64,000 nucleotides of DNA, taken from NCBI GenBank assembly GCA_902798385.1, contig CADBWK010000007.1, forward strand, positions 1 through 64,000, given 5' to 3'. Origin of the DNA: an uncultured Bacteroidales bacterium. Lineage in GTDB: Bacteria > Bacteroidota > Bacteroidia > Bacteroidales > Paludibacteraceae. Below, piece by piece: positions 1-8,304 of this stretch. The translations under genes were made by a program, and so were the position numbers. The notes under the pieces were generated by a model. The model saw only the letters and a program-made list of their open reading frames with translations, did not search any database and was not told the origin of the DNA. Every line of letters starts with the position of its first letter. Within the stretch, counting starts at the first letter, position 1.

Positions 1-1
1 C

Positions 2-1258
2 AAATCTACAATGTTGAAACTTCCGCCGTTGCCTCGCCTGCTAAAACTTATTTGCAGGCGGCTACCGGAGGAATTTCAACCAGCCATGGTCATCGCAGCG
101 CTGCCTGTCCTCGGCACGTTGGCAACACGCATCCGCTTCGAGTACCTTGACCGCCAAGAACAATCGCTCTCGTTCTTCTCTTGTATCACGGCTCCGGCTG
201 CTTCCGGTAAGTCGTTCATCCGCAAACCGTTGGATCTGCTGCTCACTCCGATCAACGAGCAAGACGCTATCGAACGCGAGAAAGAACAAGCCTACAAGGA
301 GAAACTCCGCGCGTCCAAGAACAGCAAGAACCAACCGGAAGATCCGCACGCTTGTCCGCGCAATAACGGTGTGGCTATCTCCATTGCCAAGTTGCTCCAA
401 CTCTTGACATACGCCGAAGGCAAACACCTCATCGGTATCGGCGAAGAAATGGACACGCTCGTCAAGTCCGAACGTGCTGGTGTCTGGAGCCAAAAGAGTG
501 ATATCTACCGTCTCGCTTTCGATAACGCGGAATATGGTCAAGCCTACATGTCCGATGCTTCGTTCAATGCCCATATCAAGGTGTATTATAATTTGCTTCT
601 GACCGGCACACCCAACAGTATGAAACGGTTCTTCAAAGATCTCGAAAACGGTCTTGCAACCCGTGTATGTTTCGCCCAACTGCCGGACACCAGTTTCACG
701 GAAATCCCCGTCTTTGCGCCGTACACCGAAGCAGAGAAGGCGGAGATCATCCGTTGGGCGCGACAATTGGATGCGGAACAAGGCACACTCGTTTGTCCGC
801 AACTCAACACCGTCATCGCGGATTGGCTTGAAGTGAAACGTCAGCAAGCTATCGACGCAGACAACCACGCAATGGATACGCTTCGCCGTCGTGCTGCGGT
901 TATGGGCTTTCGTGCAGGAATGTTATGCTATCTCCTTGAAAACCGAAAGTACACCAAAACCGTAGGACAATTCGCGGAATGGGTAGCAGAATATGTCTTC
1001 CGTAACCAGATGGAACTCTGGGGCGAACAGATGGAGCAAGAACTGACCGGAGCACTGGATGCCATGACCGAACGCGGTGCAGCATCATCTCTCCTGGCAC
1101 TCCTCCCCAAGGACTTCACCACCGCTGACCTCATCCGTCTGCGAGCGCGTAAGAACCAGTCTGTCACGCCGACCAGCGTCAACTCGCTCCTCTGCCGTTG
1201 GCGCAAACTCGGCCGCATCGACAAAACCGCTGATGCCCATTGGCACCGACTGACATGA
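2..1258 (+). CDS. DUF3987-type protein, 5' part missing at window edge
   Basis: The reading frame is open to the first base of the window, so the methionine at 11 is probably internal and the N-terminal part lies outside. About 418 residues are visible. They resemble the DUF3987 family of Bacteroidetes, which are helicase- or primase-like proteins usually linked to mobile or phage-derived loci. A glycine- and serine-rich loop near residue 63 (ITAPAASGKSF) looks like a Walker A motif, and GIGEEMDTL near residue 145 could supply the acidic residues of a Walker B. The fold is known only by family resemblance and the role is inferred. A strong terminator follows the stop codon. Neighbouring mobile-element genes, if any, are outside the window. 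Confidence 0.6.
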   Translation, partial: KSTMLKLPPLPRLLKLICRRLPEEFQPAMVIAALPVLGTLATRIRFEYLDRQEQSLSFFSCITAPAASGKSFIRKPLDLLLTPINEQDAIEREKEQAYKEKLRASKNSKNQPEDPHACPRNNGVAISIAKLLQLLTYAEGKHLIGIGEEMDTLVKSERAGVWSQKSDIYRLAFDNAEYGQAYMSDASFNAHIKVYYNLLLTGTPNSMKRFFKDLENGLATRVCFAQLPDTSFTEIPVFAPYTEAEKAEIIRWARQLDAEQGTLVCPQLNTVIADWLEVKRQQAIDADNHAMDTLRRRAAVMGFRAGMLCYLLENRKYTKTVGQFAEWVAEYVFRNQMELWGEQMEQELTGALDAMTERGAASSLLALLPKDFTTADLIRLRARKNQSVTPTSVNSLLCRWRKLGRIDKTADAHWHRLT

Positions 1259-1260
1259 GA

Positions 1261-1287
1261 AAACGGGACTTCGGTCCTGTTTTTTTA
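1261..1287 (+). terminator. Intrinsic terminator of the DUF3987-type gene
   Basis: A 7-bp stem (ACGGGAC/GTCCTGT) with a TTCG tetraloop is followed by a run of Ts, three bases after the stop codon. Confidence 0.85.
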
Positions 1288-1375
1288 TGGGCGCATTACA
1301 TAATTGCAAAATTGCACAACATTGTGGCTTGACTATAATTTAATTCAGCGGATTTTGCACAATATGCAAAAATAA

Positions 1376-1407
1376 TTTGCATATCTCAGATTTTTTTTGT
1401 ACCTTTG
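1376..1407 (+). promoter_or_regulatory. Promoter of a possible small RNA
   Basis: The -33 element TTTGCATATCTC (1376-1387) and the -7 element TACCTTTG (1400-1407) match the pattern of the other promoters here. Just upstream, TTTTGCA and TGCAAAA (about 1354-1370) form an inverted repeat separated by five bases, which could be an operator. No open reading frame of reasonable length follows before the terminator at 1503. Confidence 0.7.
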
Positions 1408-1411
1408 CGCC

Positions 1412-1530
1412 GTAAACGACGCAAACAATTTGTCATTAACCCGAGGGATATAACGAAACTGGCAAAGCAGTTATAAATATGGACTACCTGCCTAACAAAA
1501 GAGGAACACCCATGAAGGATGTTCCTTTTT
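1412..1530 (+). ncRNA. Candidate small RNA of about 120 nt, unidentified
   Basis: This stretch has its own Bacteroidetes-type promoter at 1376-1407 and ends in a clear hairpin-plus-T terminator (1503-1531), with no convincing ORF between. Besides the terminator it contains a short hairpin near 1460-1475 (AACTG, six-base loop, CAGTT). I looked for the conserved apical motif of SRP RNA and did not see it, and I do not recognise 6S or any other named family. The start is estimated as 5 to 7 bases after the -7 element. It may instead be the leader or remnant of a lost gene. Confidence 0.4.
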
Positions 1531-1531
1531 T
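1503..1531. terminator. Bidirectional terminator between small RNA and tRNA-Gln
   Basis: GGAACA and TGTTCC pair around an 11-base loop. The plus strand continues into six Ts. The minus strand reads TCTTTTGTT after the same hairpin, so it can end the tRNA-Gln transcript too. Confidence 0.75.
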
Positions 1532-1532
1532 G

Positions 1533-1603
1533 TTGCTCAACCAGGACTCGAACCCAGACAGACAGAACCAGAATCTGTAGTGCTACCATTACACCATTGA
1601 GCA
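1533..1603 (-). tRNA. tRNA-Gln (anticodon CTG)
   Basis: A full cloverleaf of 71 nt can be drawn: 7-bp acceptor stem TGCTCAA/TTGAGCA, D stem GTGT/GCAC, anticodon stem ACAGA/TCTGT around loop TTCTGGT, a four-base variable loop, T stem CTGGG/CCTGG around TTCGAGT, and discriminator A. The anticodon CTG reads CAG. CCA is not encoded. Its promoter is at 1657-1688. Confidence 0.93.
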
Positions 1604-1656
1604 GCTTGCATTGACACTTGCGTGACTGCGCGCTCTTGTTTTTTCAAAAGCGGGTG

Positions 1657-1688
1657 CAAAAGTACTGCTTTTTTATGACATATGCAAA
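1657..1688 (-). promoter_or_regulatory. tRNA-Gln promoter
   Basis: On the minus strand the -33 element is TTTGCATATGTC (1677-1688) and the -7 element is TACTTTTG (1657-1664), about 50 bp upstream of the mature tRNA. Confidence 0.8.
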
Positions 1689-1722
1689 TTTTTGGGCAAT
1701 TATTTTGCAAAAAAATGCAAAA

Positions 1723-2379
1723 TCAGTTGTTTTTTAGCTTTTCTTTGCACTGTTGGATGTACATCTCATTCGCTTTTCGGAGCCAGCAGTACTGCCATTT
1801 GGGTGCACGGAAGTATTGCTCTGCCTGCTCAAACCACTCCAAGGCTTCCTGCTTACTGCCAAACGGTTTTGGGGCATAGAAGAGGCTGGTGCCGTAATAG
1901 GTAAGCACCATCGGATCGGTAGGCGCTAACTTCGTGGCCTCTTTGGCAAGCGACATTGCTTTGAGCGGATGAATGGACTCTTTCAGCCGCAGTTCAAACA
2001 CATAAACGGCGGATAGGTACATCTCGTAATGACCCTTGGGTAGGGTAGCCTTCTGTGCCTCCACGTGCTGCTTAAACTGCGCTACGTATCGTTTCGCTTC
2101 CGGCAACAGACTCTCCTTTCCGTCTTTCTTTGCCTCGGCTACGATATATCCGCAGTAGCCGTAGAGGTAGAGAAGCGCTTCGCTGTTGAGCGCAGCGGAG
2201 CTGCTGTTTAGAGTGTTTAGTTCATCCACATATGCCTTCCAAACGGTCATGTCCTCACGCAGATAGGCATCAAACAAGTCTCTATCCGTCACTTGGGCGG
2301 ATAGAGACAAACTGATGCATAGCGCAAGAACTACTTGCCGCGCTCGAGTAACAAAGTGCGTGTCGGTTGATCGCATACT
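1723..2379 (-). CDS. Secreted TPR-like protein of unknown function
   Basis: About 218 residues. The chosen start (MRSTDTHF) gives a signal peptide with an arginine-containing n-region, a hydrophobic core ([12 protein letters not shown]) and a cleavage site after SAQ. It overlaps the 3' end of pfp by 49 bp; the longer frame upstream lacks a plausible signal. The mature part is alpha-helical and ends in a stretch typical of tetratricopeptide repeats ([20 protein letters not shown], then [13 protein letters not shown]). Such proteins usually mediate protein contacts in the periplasm; the partner is unknown. It is the last gene of the ispG-pfp group. A TGCAAAAT hairpin after the stop may serve as terminator. 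Confidence 0.7.
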   Translation of the reverse strand, partial: SMRSTDTHFVTRARQVVLALCISLSLSAQVTDRDLFDAYLREDMTVWKAYVDELNTLNSSSAALNSEALLYLYGYCGYIVAEAKKDGKESLLPEAKRYVAQFKQHVEAQKATLPKGHYEMYLSAVYVFELRLKESIHPLKAMSLAKEATKLAPTDPMVLTYYGTSLFYAPKPFGSKQEALEWFEQAEQYFRAPKWQYCWLRKANEMYIQQCKEKLKNN

Positions 2380-3983
2380 TCGCTCGGTCCGTAGTATTGG
2401 ATCGGACCCGGGTAGATATAGTTCGTGTCGGGACTTGCCCACATCTCACGGTGTGCTTGGAGGTACTTGAACGGAGCACCGTCGAGCTCAACCAGCGCTT
2501 TCTGGATAACGGGTTTCATCTTACCGTTACGTTTCTCCATATTCATCATCATCGTGATAGGCACACCACCTGCGAGCCACTCTGCAGCGGGTTTGGTCAG
2601 GTTGCGAACCAGCGACATGTAACCGGTCTTGCCGGCTGCGATGAGGTGGGTAGCGTTCACACCGATCGAGTAGCAGTAGTCGGCATCGAAGTTAGACGGC
2701 ATAGCGCAACGTCCTTCATAACCGAAGAAGTGGTTGAGCGCGGAGAACTTACCTTTGTACTCGCCGTTGGCTTTGAGTTGAGCCAGACGCTTGCCTACCA
2801 TCTCGATGAGCAGTTTCTCGGTCTCGATCTGCGATACCATGACGTTTCCGTGCGGGTCGCGGTCGAGCGTGAGCTGCTTAGCGATACCCTTCGGCAGCGA
2901 GCGGAAGAGTGCACACGAAGCCGGACTGAGTTTGGATTTTACATACTCACGTTTCGCATCATCACCGTCGAGGGATACGAACTCTTCGTTAGCAGCGAGC
3001 ATGTCGTTGAGCTCTTGGATGAGTACACGCATTGCCGGGATGAATTCGATAAGACCTTCCGGAATGAGGATCGTACCGAAGTTAAGACCTGCGTTAGCGC
3101 GGTTAACAATCACCTTGACGATGTCCTCTACGATGTCGTTGAGCGTCATCTGCTTTGCCTCTACTTCCTCGGAGATGAGGCAGATATTCGGTTGGCTTTG
3201 CAGTGCGCACTCGAGGGCGATGTGGCTTGCGCTACGACCCATAAGGCGGATGAAGTGCCAGTATTTCTTGGCGGAGTTCGCATCGCGCTGGATGTTACCG
3301 ATGAGCTCGGCATAGGTCTTACAAGCGGTGTCGAAACCGAAAGAGGTCTCGATCATCTCGTTCTTGAGGTCACCGTCGATGGTCTTCGGGCAACCGATAA
3401 CCTGGATACCGCATTGTTTCTGCAGGTAGTACTCAGCGAGCACACAAGCGTTCGTGTTCGAGTCGTCACCACCGATGATGACAACCGCTTTGATACCGAG
3501 TTTTTTACAGATCTCGATACCATTATCGAACTGCCAAGTCTCTTCGAGTTTGGTACGACCGGAACCGATGATATCGAATCCGCCGGTGTTACGATACTCG
3601 TCGATGATAGCACCCGTGAGTTCCTGATACTTGCCGTCGATCAGACCGGAAGGACCGCCGAGGAAACCGTAGAGTTTGTTATTCGGATTCAATGCCTTCA
3701 GTCCGTCGTACAGACCGGAGATGACGTTGTGACCGCCAGGAGCTTGACCACCCGAGAGGATAACGCCTACATTGAACGGTTCGTCACAATGGTTCTTGCC
3801 GGTTGTCGGCTCCATCGTGATAAGGGGCAAACCGTAGGTGTTCGGGAAGAGACGTTTGATTTCTTCTTGGTCAGCCACCGACTGTGTTTTCTCGCCTTCT
3901 ACGAGGCGAACTGCGCCTTGCAATGCTACCGGCATCTTCGGCTGATAGCTCTGACGCGCAATCTGTAATGGGGATTTTTGCAT
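2331..3983 (-). CDS. pfp: Diphosphate-fructose-6-phosphate 1-phosphotransferase
   Basis: PPi-dependent phosphofructokinase of the long type (550 aa). It converts fructose 6-phosphate and pyrophosphate to fructose 1,6-bisphosphate, reversibly, in glycolysis. Seen in the sequence: GGQAPGGHN at residues 78-86, GGDDSN at 171-176 (the double aspartate marks PPi rather than ATP use), the catalytic loop PKTIDGDL at 199-206, and MGRSASH near 248-254, which binds fructose 6-phosphate. The stop of ispG lies 7 bp from this start codon on the same strand, so the two are probably cotranscribed. Length and motifs match the Bacteroidetes enzymes and the assignment is secure. Confidence 0.96.
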   Translation of the reverse strand: MQKSPLQIARQSYQPKMPVALQGAVRLVEGEKTQSVADQEEIKRLFPNTYGLPLITMEPTTGKNHCDEPFNVGVILSGGQAPGGHNVISGLYDGLKALNPNNKLYGFLGGPSGLIDGKYQELTGAIIDEYRNTGGFDIIGSGRTKLEETWQFDNGIEICKKLGIKAVVIIGGDDSNTNACVLAEYYLQKQCGIQVIGCPKTIDGDLKNEMIETSFGFDTACKTYAELIGNIQRDANSAKKYWHFIRLMGRSASHIALECALQSQPNICLISEEVEAKQMTLNDIVEDIVKVIVNRANAGLNFGTILIPEGLIEFIPAMRVLIQELNDMLAANEEFVSLDGDDAKREYVKSKLSPASCALFRSLPKGIAKQLTLDRDPHGNVMVSQIETEKLLIEMVGKRLAQLKANGEYKGKFSALNHFFGYEGRCAMPSNFDADYCYSIGVNATHLIAAGKTGYMSLVRNLTKPAAEWLAGGVPITMMMNMEKRNGKMKPVIQKALVELDGAPFKYLQAHREMWASPDTNYIYPGPIQYYGPSEVCDQPTRTLLLERGK

Positions 3984-3990
3984 AGTTGTA

Positions 3991-5337
3991 TTATTTTTGT
4001 TGGTTAATAAGTTCCAATAGTTTCTCTACCGCTTCTTCTTGCGGGATGTTCTTGAGCACGCACTCTTTGCCCTTGTAGAGGCTGATGCGGTCGCGACCGG
4101 CGCCTACATAACCGTAGTCCGCGTCGGCCATCTCACCGGGTCCGTTGACGATACAACCCATCACGGCGATCTTGAGACCGGTCAGATGTGCAGTAGCTTT
4201 CTTCACTTCGGCTACGGTCTTCTGGAGATCGAACATCGTTCGTCCGCATCCCGGGCAAGAGATATACTCCGTCTTATAGATACGCACGCGCGCGGCTTGG
4301 AGGATGTCCTTGCTCAGGAAATTAAGTTTGTTCTCGGTGAAGTTGGGGTTAACGAGTGTCAGTTCGGTCGCTTGATAATCCCAGAGCAGTCGACCGCACT
4401 CAGCCGCCGCTTGCAGGCAGAACAACTCCCAGTTATCCTCGTAACTCGTATAGCGTATCTCTGCATTGCCGCCGATGTTATCTAATACTTCGGCAGTCAC
4501 CGAACCGTCGTAACGGATCGAGTCTTCGTCTGCAAAATAGTCCACGAGGTCTTGCGCAACCGGTATCTCGTTCTCCGGTGCTTCGCTGAGGCTGACGCGT
4601 ATCGTATCGCCTATACCGTCGGCGAGCAGCGCTCCGATGCCTACGGCGGACTTGATACGTCCGTCTTCGCCTTCGCCGGCTTCGGTGACACCGAGGTGCA
4701 GCGGGAAAGCCATATACTCCTTGTCCATCGTCTTGACGAGCAGACGTACGGTCTCCACCATCACGCGGGTGTTGGACGCCTTGACGGAGATGACGATATT
4801 CTCAAAATCGTGTTCTACGGCGATGCGCAGAAACTCCATCACGCTCTCAACCATGCCGCGCGGCGTGTCGCCGTACTGGTCCATCATGCGCTCGGAGAGC
4901 GAACCGTGGTTGACGCCGATACGGATCGCCGTCTCGTGCTTTTTGCATATATCGAGCAAGTGCACAAATCGCTCCTCCAGTTTGGAAGCATCTTTGCTGT
5001 AGTTACCCGGGTTGACACGCACCGCTTCGACCACCTCCGCCGCGGCGTCTGCCACTTCGGAATTGAAGTGTACGTCGGCTACGAGGGGTACTGCCGTCAG
5101 CACCTGGGCATGGATCTCGCGTAAGGACTCTACCTCACGGATGCCCTGTGTCGTGAAGCGCAGCAGCTCCGCACCGGCCTCAATACAACGTCGTGCCTGA
5201 TCCACCGAAGCGTCGATATCGTTCGTGTTCGTGTTCGCCATCGTTTGCACACGAATAGGGTAGTCGGAGCCGATAAAAATGTTTCCGACTTGTATGTTTG
5301 ATGTCTTTCTTCGCTTATTTTCTAATTTTATTTGCAT
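3991..5337 (-). CDS. ispG: 4-hydroxy-3-methylbut-2-enyl diphosphate synthase, short insert
   Basis: IspG (GcpE), the [4Fe-4S] enzyme that reduces methylerythritol cyclodiphosphate to HMBPP in the MEP isoprenoid pathway. The N-terminal TIM barrel carries VADVHFNSE and [10 protein letters not shown]. The C-terminal iron-sulfur domain has the cluster cysteines in [13 protein letters not shown] and [10 protein letters not shown]. At 448 aa it is between the two-domain form (about 370 aa, as in E. coli) and the three-domain form with a large middle domain (about 600 aa) that I recall for most Bacteroidetes and plants. Only about 70 to 80 residues of insert remain. It is the first gene of a minus-strand group with pfp. 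Confidence 0.95.
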   Translation of the reverse strand: MQIKLENKRRKTSNIQVGNIFIGSDYPIRVQTMANTNTNDIDASVDQARRCIEAGAELLRFTTQGIREVESLREIHAQVLTAVPLVADVHFNSEVADAAAEVVEAVRVNPGNYSKDASKLEERFVHLLDICKKHETAIRIGVNHGSLSERMMDQYGDTPRGMVESVMEFLRIAVEHDFENIVISVKASNTRVMVETVRLLVKTMDKEYMAFPLHLGVTEAGEGEDGRIKSAVGIGALLADGIGDTIRVSLSEAPENEIPVAQDLVDYFADEDSIRYDGSVTAEVLDNIGGNAEIRYTSYEDNWELFCLQAAAECGRLLWDYQATELTLVNPNFTENKLNFLSKDILQAARVRIYKTEYISCPGCGRTMFDLQKTVAEVKKATAHLTGLKIAVMGCIVNGPGEMADADYGYVGAGRDRISLYKGKECVLKNIPQEEAVEKLLELINQQK

Positions 5338-5383
5338 AAAAATGCTCTAAAATGCTTTTTTTTGATAAAAAAGTTTAAAATTA

Positions 5384-5415
5384 TTTGGTCAATTCAAAAA
5401 AATGTAGTACCTTTG
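5384..5415 (+). promoter_or_regulatory. Promoter of the tRNA-Lys-like gene
   Basis: The -33 element TTTGGTCAATTC (5384-5395) and the -7 element TACCTTTG (5408-5415) are correctly spaced, 35 bp upstream of the tRNA-like sequence. Confidence 0.8.
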
Positions 5416-5449
5416 CACCCGCTTTTGACAAAAAGGCATCAAAAACGGA

Positions 5450-5512
5450 GAATCAGTAGCTCAGCAGGTAGAGCACATCCCTTTTAAGGATGTTCGAGCC
5501 CCAGCTGGTTCA
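5450..5512 (+). tRNA. tRNA-Lys(UUU)-like gene lacking variable loop and 5' T stem
   Basis: The acceptor stem (GAATCAG at 5450-5456 with CTGGTTC at 5505-5511), D arm and anticodon arm (CATCC, loop CTTTTAA, GGATG; anticodon TTT at 5483-5485) are all intact. Directly after the anticodon stem comes the T loop TTCGAGC (5493-5499) and the 3' T-stem strand CCCAG (5500-5504). The variable loop and the 5' T-stem strand, expected to be CTGGG, are absent: 63 nt instead of 73, a deletion of ten bases. The gene keeps a good promoter and a terminator hairpin. It may be a pseudogene, a tRNA-derived RNA, or a sequence error. Confidence 0.7.
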
Positions 5513-5513
5513 C

Positions 5514-5545
5514 AAGGGAGACGAGGCAACTCGCCTCCCTTTATA
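5514..5545. terminator. Hairpin between tRNA-Lys-like gene and leuS
   Basis: AAGGGAG-A-CGAG pairs with CTCG-C-CTCCCTT across a GCAA loop. The plus strand continues TTATATT. The hairpin sits directly after leuS on the minus strand and can end both transcripts, though its T-runs are weak. Confidence 0.6.
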
Positions 5546-8299
5546 TTACCCCATCACGATGTTTACTATTCTGCCCGGTACGACAATGATTTTCTTTATC
5601 TGAGCACCGTTCAGATACTTGGCCGTATCTTCATGGGCGAGCACTAATTTCTCTACCTCTTCTTTTGGGGTGTCTTTCGGGCACTCGAAGGTGAAGCGTA
5701 CTTTGCCGTTGAACTGCACCGGATACTTCTGGGTGTCCTCTACGAGATACGACTCGTCGCAAACCGGCCACTCGGCGTTCACAACAAAACTATCATTGCC
5801 GCAACGATGCCACATCTCTTCCGCGATATGCGGTGCGTACGGTGCCATCAACACAGCGAACAACTCGAGTATCGCGCGTTTGTTGCATTTGAGCGTACTC
5901 AACTCGTTCTGCGCAATCATAAAGGCCGGGATCGAGGTATTGAACGAGAAGTTCTCAATGTCCCAGGTGATCTTCTTGATGAGCTTATGCAGGCTGCGCA
6001 GCTCGTCTTTGGTTGGTTCTGCCTCCTCGATCGTCTCGTACATGTTCCACAATCGTTTGAGGAAGCGGTGTACGCCGTCGATGCCGTTTGTATCCCACGG
6101 TTTGCTCATCTCCAGCGGACCCAAGAACATCTCGTACAGCCGTAAGGTGTCCGCACCGAACTTGGCAATCACATCGTCGGGGTTGACGACGTTGAACATC
6201 GACTTACTCATCTTCTCTACCGCCCAACCGCAGATATACTGCTTCGGACCGGCGGTGTAACCCGTCAGCTCGGAGGATGTACCGTCTGCGAACACGAACT
6301 CAGCGTTCTTGAACTCCGGCATCCATGCGCGGAAGGCATTGATATCGAGCACATCGTTGTTGACGATGTTGACGTTCACGTGGATCGGTTGAACCTTGTC
6401 CTTGTACTCTGGGTTCTCGATGAGGTTGTAACTGATATAGAGGTTACCTGTCGCGCCTTCGCCGATATAGCGATAGACGAAGTTCGAGCGACCTTGGATC
6501 ATGCCCTGGTTGATCAACTTCTTGAACGGCTCGTCCTCGCATACATAACCGAGGTCGTACAAGAACTTATTCCAGAAACGGCTGTAGATCAAGTGCCCCG
6601 TCGCGTGCTCACTACCACCCAGATACAGATCCACTTGACGCCAGTAGTCGTTGGCTTGTTTGCCTACGAGTGCCTCGTCGTTATGCGGATCCATGTAACG
6701 CAGGTAATATGCCGACGAACCGGCAAAGCCCGGCATCGTGCAGAGCTCGAGCGGATGACCCTTATATGTCCAGTCTTTGGCATTGCCCAGAGGCGGTTGA
6801 CCATTGACTCCTTTGAACTCTTCTATAGCAGGCAGCAGGATCGGCAGATCTTTCTCATCTACCGTGTACGGCATCTCATCCTTGTAATAGATCGGGAAGG
6901 GTTCACCCCAGTAACGCTGACGACTGAAGATCGCATCGCGCAGACGATAGTTCACCTTCACGCGACCGATACCCGTATTGGTGATGTACTCCTTCATCGC
7001 TTGGATGGCCTCTTTGACTTCCATGCCGTTGAGGAAACCGGAGTTGATCATCTTGCCTTCCTTCGCGTCAAATGACTCCTCGCTGACATCTGCGCCTTCG
7101 ATCAACGGGATGATCGGCAGGTTGAAATGTTTGGCGAAGGCATAGTCTCGGCTGTCATGTGCCGGAACGGCCATGATAGCGCCTGTACCGTATCCCGCGA
7201 GCACGTAGTCGGAGATGTAAATAGGTATCTCGCCCTGTGTGAGCGGGTTGATAGCATACGAGCCGGTGAACACACCCGTTACTTTCCGGTCGGCGATACG
7301 CTCGCGTTCCGTACGGTTCTTGCAGCGCTTGAGGTAAGCTTCCACTTCGTCGCGTTGTTCGTCCGTGATGACGCGTTGTACATACTCGCTTTCCGGCGCA
7401 AGCACCATGAACGTCACGCCGTAGATCGTGTCCGCGCGGGTGGTGAAGATCGTGAAGGGTTCGTCCTGACCTTTGATGCTGAACTGCATCTCTGCGCCTT
7501 CGCTCCGACCGATCCAGTTACGTTGGGTCTCTTTGAGGCTCTCCGTCCAATCGATACGATCCAGACCCTCCAACAAACGACCTGCGTATGCACTCACGCG
7601 CAGGCACCATTGGCGCATCACGCGTTGCTCGACGGGATAACCGCCACGTACGCTGAGACCTTCCGAGACCTCATCGTTGGCAAGCACCGTGCCTAATTGC
7701 GGACACCAGTTAACCTTCGTGTCAGCAAGGTAGGCAATGCGGTAGTTCATCAGACGCTCCTGTTGTTCTTTCTCGCTCATCGTAGCCCACTTAGGGTCAT
7801 TGGCCTCGAACTCCGCAATGAGTTTGGAGATCGGCTGTGCCTTCTGGGTCTTGGGATCGAAATAAGAGTTGAACATCTGAATGAACGCCCATTGTGTCCA
7901 CTTGTAGAACTTCGGATCGCACGTACGCACCTCGCGGTTCCAGTCGTAACAGAAACCGATCTTCTTGAGTTGCGAGATATAACGGTCGATGTTCTCGAAG
8001 GTGGTCTTCTCCGGGTGTTGACCGGTCTGGATGGCATATTGTTCTGCCGGCAGACCGTAGGAGTCAAAACCCATCGGGTGTAGCACATTAAATCCTTTGA
8101 GACGTTTGTAGCGGGAGTAGATATCACTCGCTATATACCCCAGCGGGTGGCCGACATGCAAGCCGGCACCCGAGGGGTAGGGAAACATATCGAGCACGTA
8201 GTAATGGGGCTTATCGGACTCGTTCGAGACAGTATAGACACCGTCTTTCGCCCACGCCTCTTGCCATTTGCGCTCTATGTCACTAAAATTGTAATCCAT
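5546..8299 (-). CDS. leuS: Leucyl-tRNA synthetase
   Basis: Class I aminoacyl-tRNA synthetase that charges tRNA-Leu in the cytoplasm (917 aa). The HIGH motif appears as HVGH at residues 48-51 and the KMSKS loop at about 696-700. Between them lies the CP1 editing domain with its threonine-rich motif [12 protein letters not shown]. The C-terminal part holds the anticodon-binding helical domain ([15 protein letters not shown]). The start codon is 5 bp from the stop of the transketolase gene, so the two are cotranscribed. Nothing unusual is visible. Confidence 0.97.
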   Translation of the reverse strand: MDYNFSDIERKWQEAWAKDGVYTVSNESDKPHYYVLDMFPYPSGAGLHVGHPLGYIASDIYSRYKRLKGFNVLHPMGFDSYGLPAEQYAIQTGQHPEKTTFENIDRYISQLKKIGFCYDWNREVRTCDPKFYKWTQWAFIQMFNSYFDPKTQKAQPISKLIAEFEANDPKWATMSEKEQQERLMNYRIAYLADTKVNWCPQLGTVLANDEVSEGLSVRGGYPVEQRVMRQWCLRVSAYAGRLLEGLDRIDWTESLKETQRNWIGRSEGAEMQFSIKGQDEPFTIFTTRADTIYGVTFMVLAPESEYVQRVITDEQRDEVEAYLKRCKNRTERERIADRKVTGVFTGSYAINPLTQGEIPIYISDYVLAGYGTGAIMAVPAHDSRDYAFAKHFNLPIIPLIEGADVSEESFDAKEGKMINSGFLNGMEVKEAIQAMKEYITNTGIGRVKVNYRLRDAIFSRQRYWGEPFPIYYKDEMPYTVDEKDLPILLPAIEEFKGVNGQPPLGNAKDWTYKGHPLELCTMPGFAGSSAYYLRYMDPHNDEALVGKQANDYWRQVDLYLGGSEHATGHLIYSRFWNKFLYDLGYVCEDEPFKKLINQGMIQGRSNFVYRYIGEGATGNLYISYNLIENPEYKDKVQPIHVNVNIVNNDVLDINAFRAWMPEFKNAEFVFADGTSSELTGYTAGPKQYICGWAVEKMSKSMFNVVNPDDVIAKFGADTLRLYEMFLGPLEMSKPWDTNGIDGVHRFLKRLWNMYETIEEAEPTKDELRSLHKLIKKITWDIENFSFNTSIPAFMIAQNELSTLKCNKRAILELFAVLMAPYAPHIAEEMWHRCGNDSFVVNAEWPVCDESYLVEDTQKYPVQFNGKVRFTFECPKDTPKEEVEKLVLAHEDTAKYLNGAQIKKIIVVPGRIVNIVMG

Positions 8300-8304
8300 T
8301 TATA

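Noticed and set aside
62..868. A 268-codon open frame antisense to the DUF3987-type gene
   Set aside because: No domain, no promoter, and entirely within a gene that has family resemblance and a terminator.
1412..1530. SRP RNA or 6S RNA identity for the small RNA
   Set aside because: The conserved GGAAGG-type apical motif of SRP RNA is absent, and the length and single visible hairpins do not fit the long rod of 6S RNA.
2367..3968. A 533-codon open frame antisense to pfp
   Set aside because: The pfp frame has all catalytic motifs. The antisense product has no recognisable domain or signal, and its length follows from the codon use of pfp.
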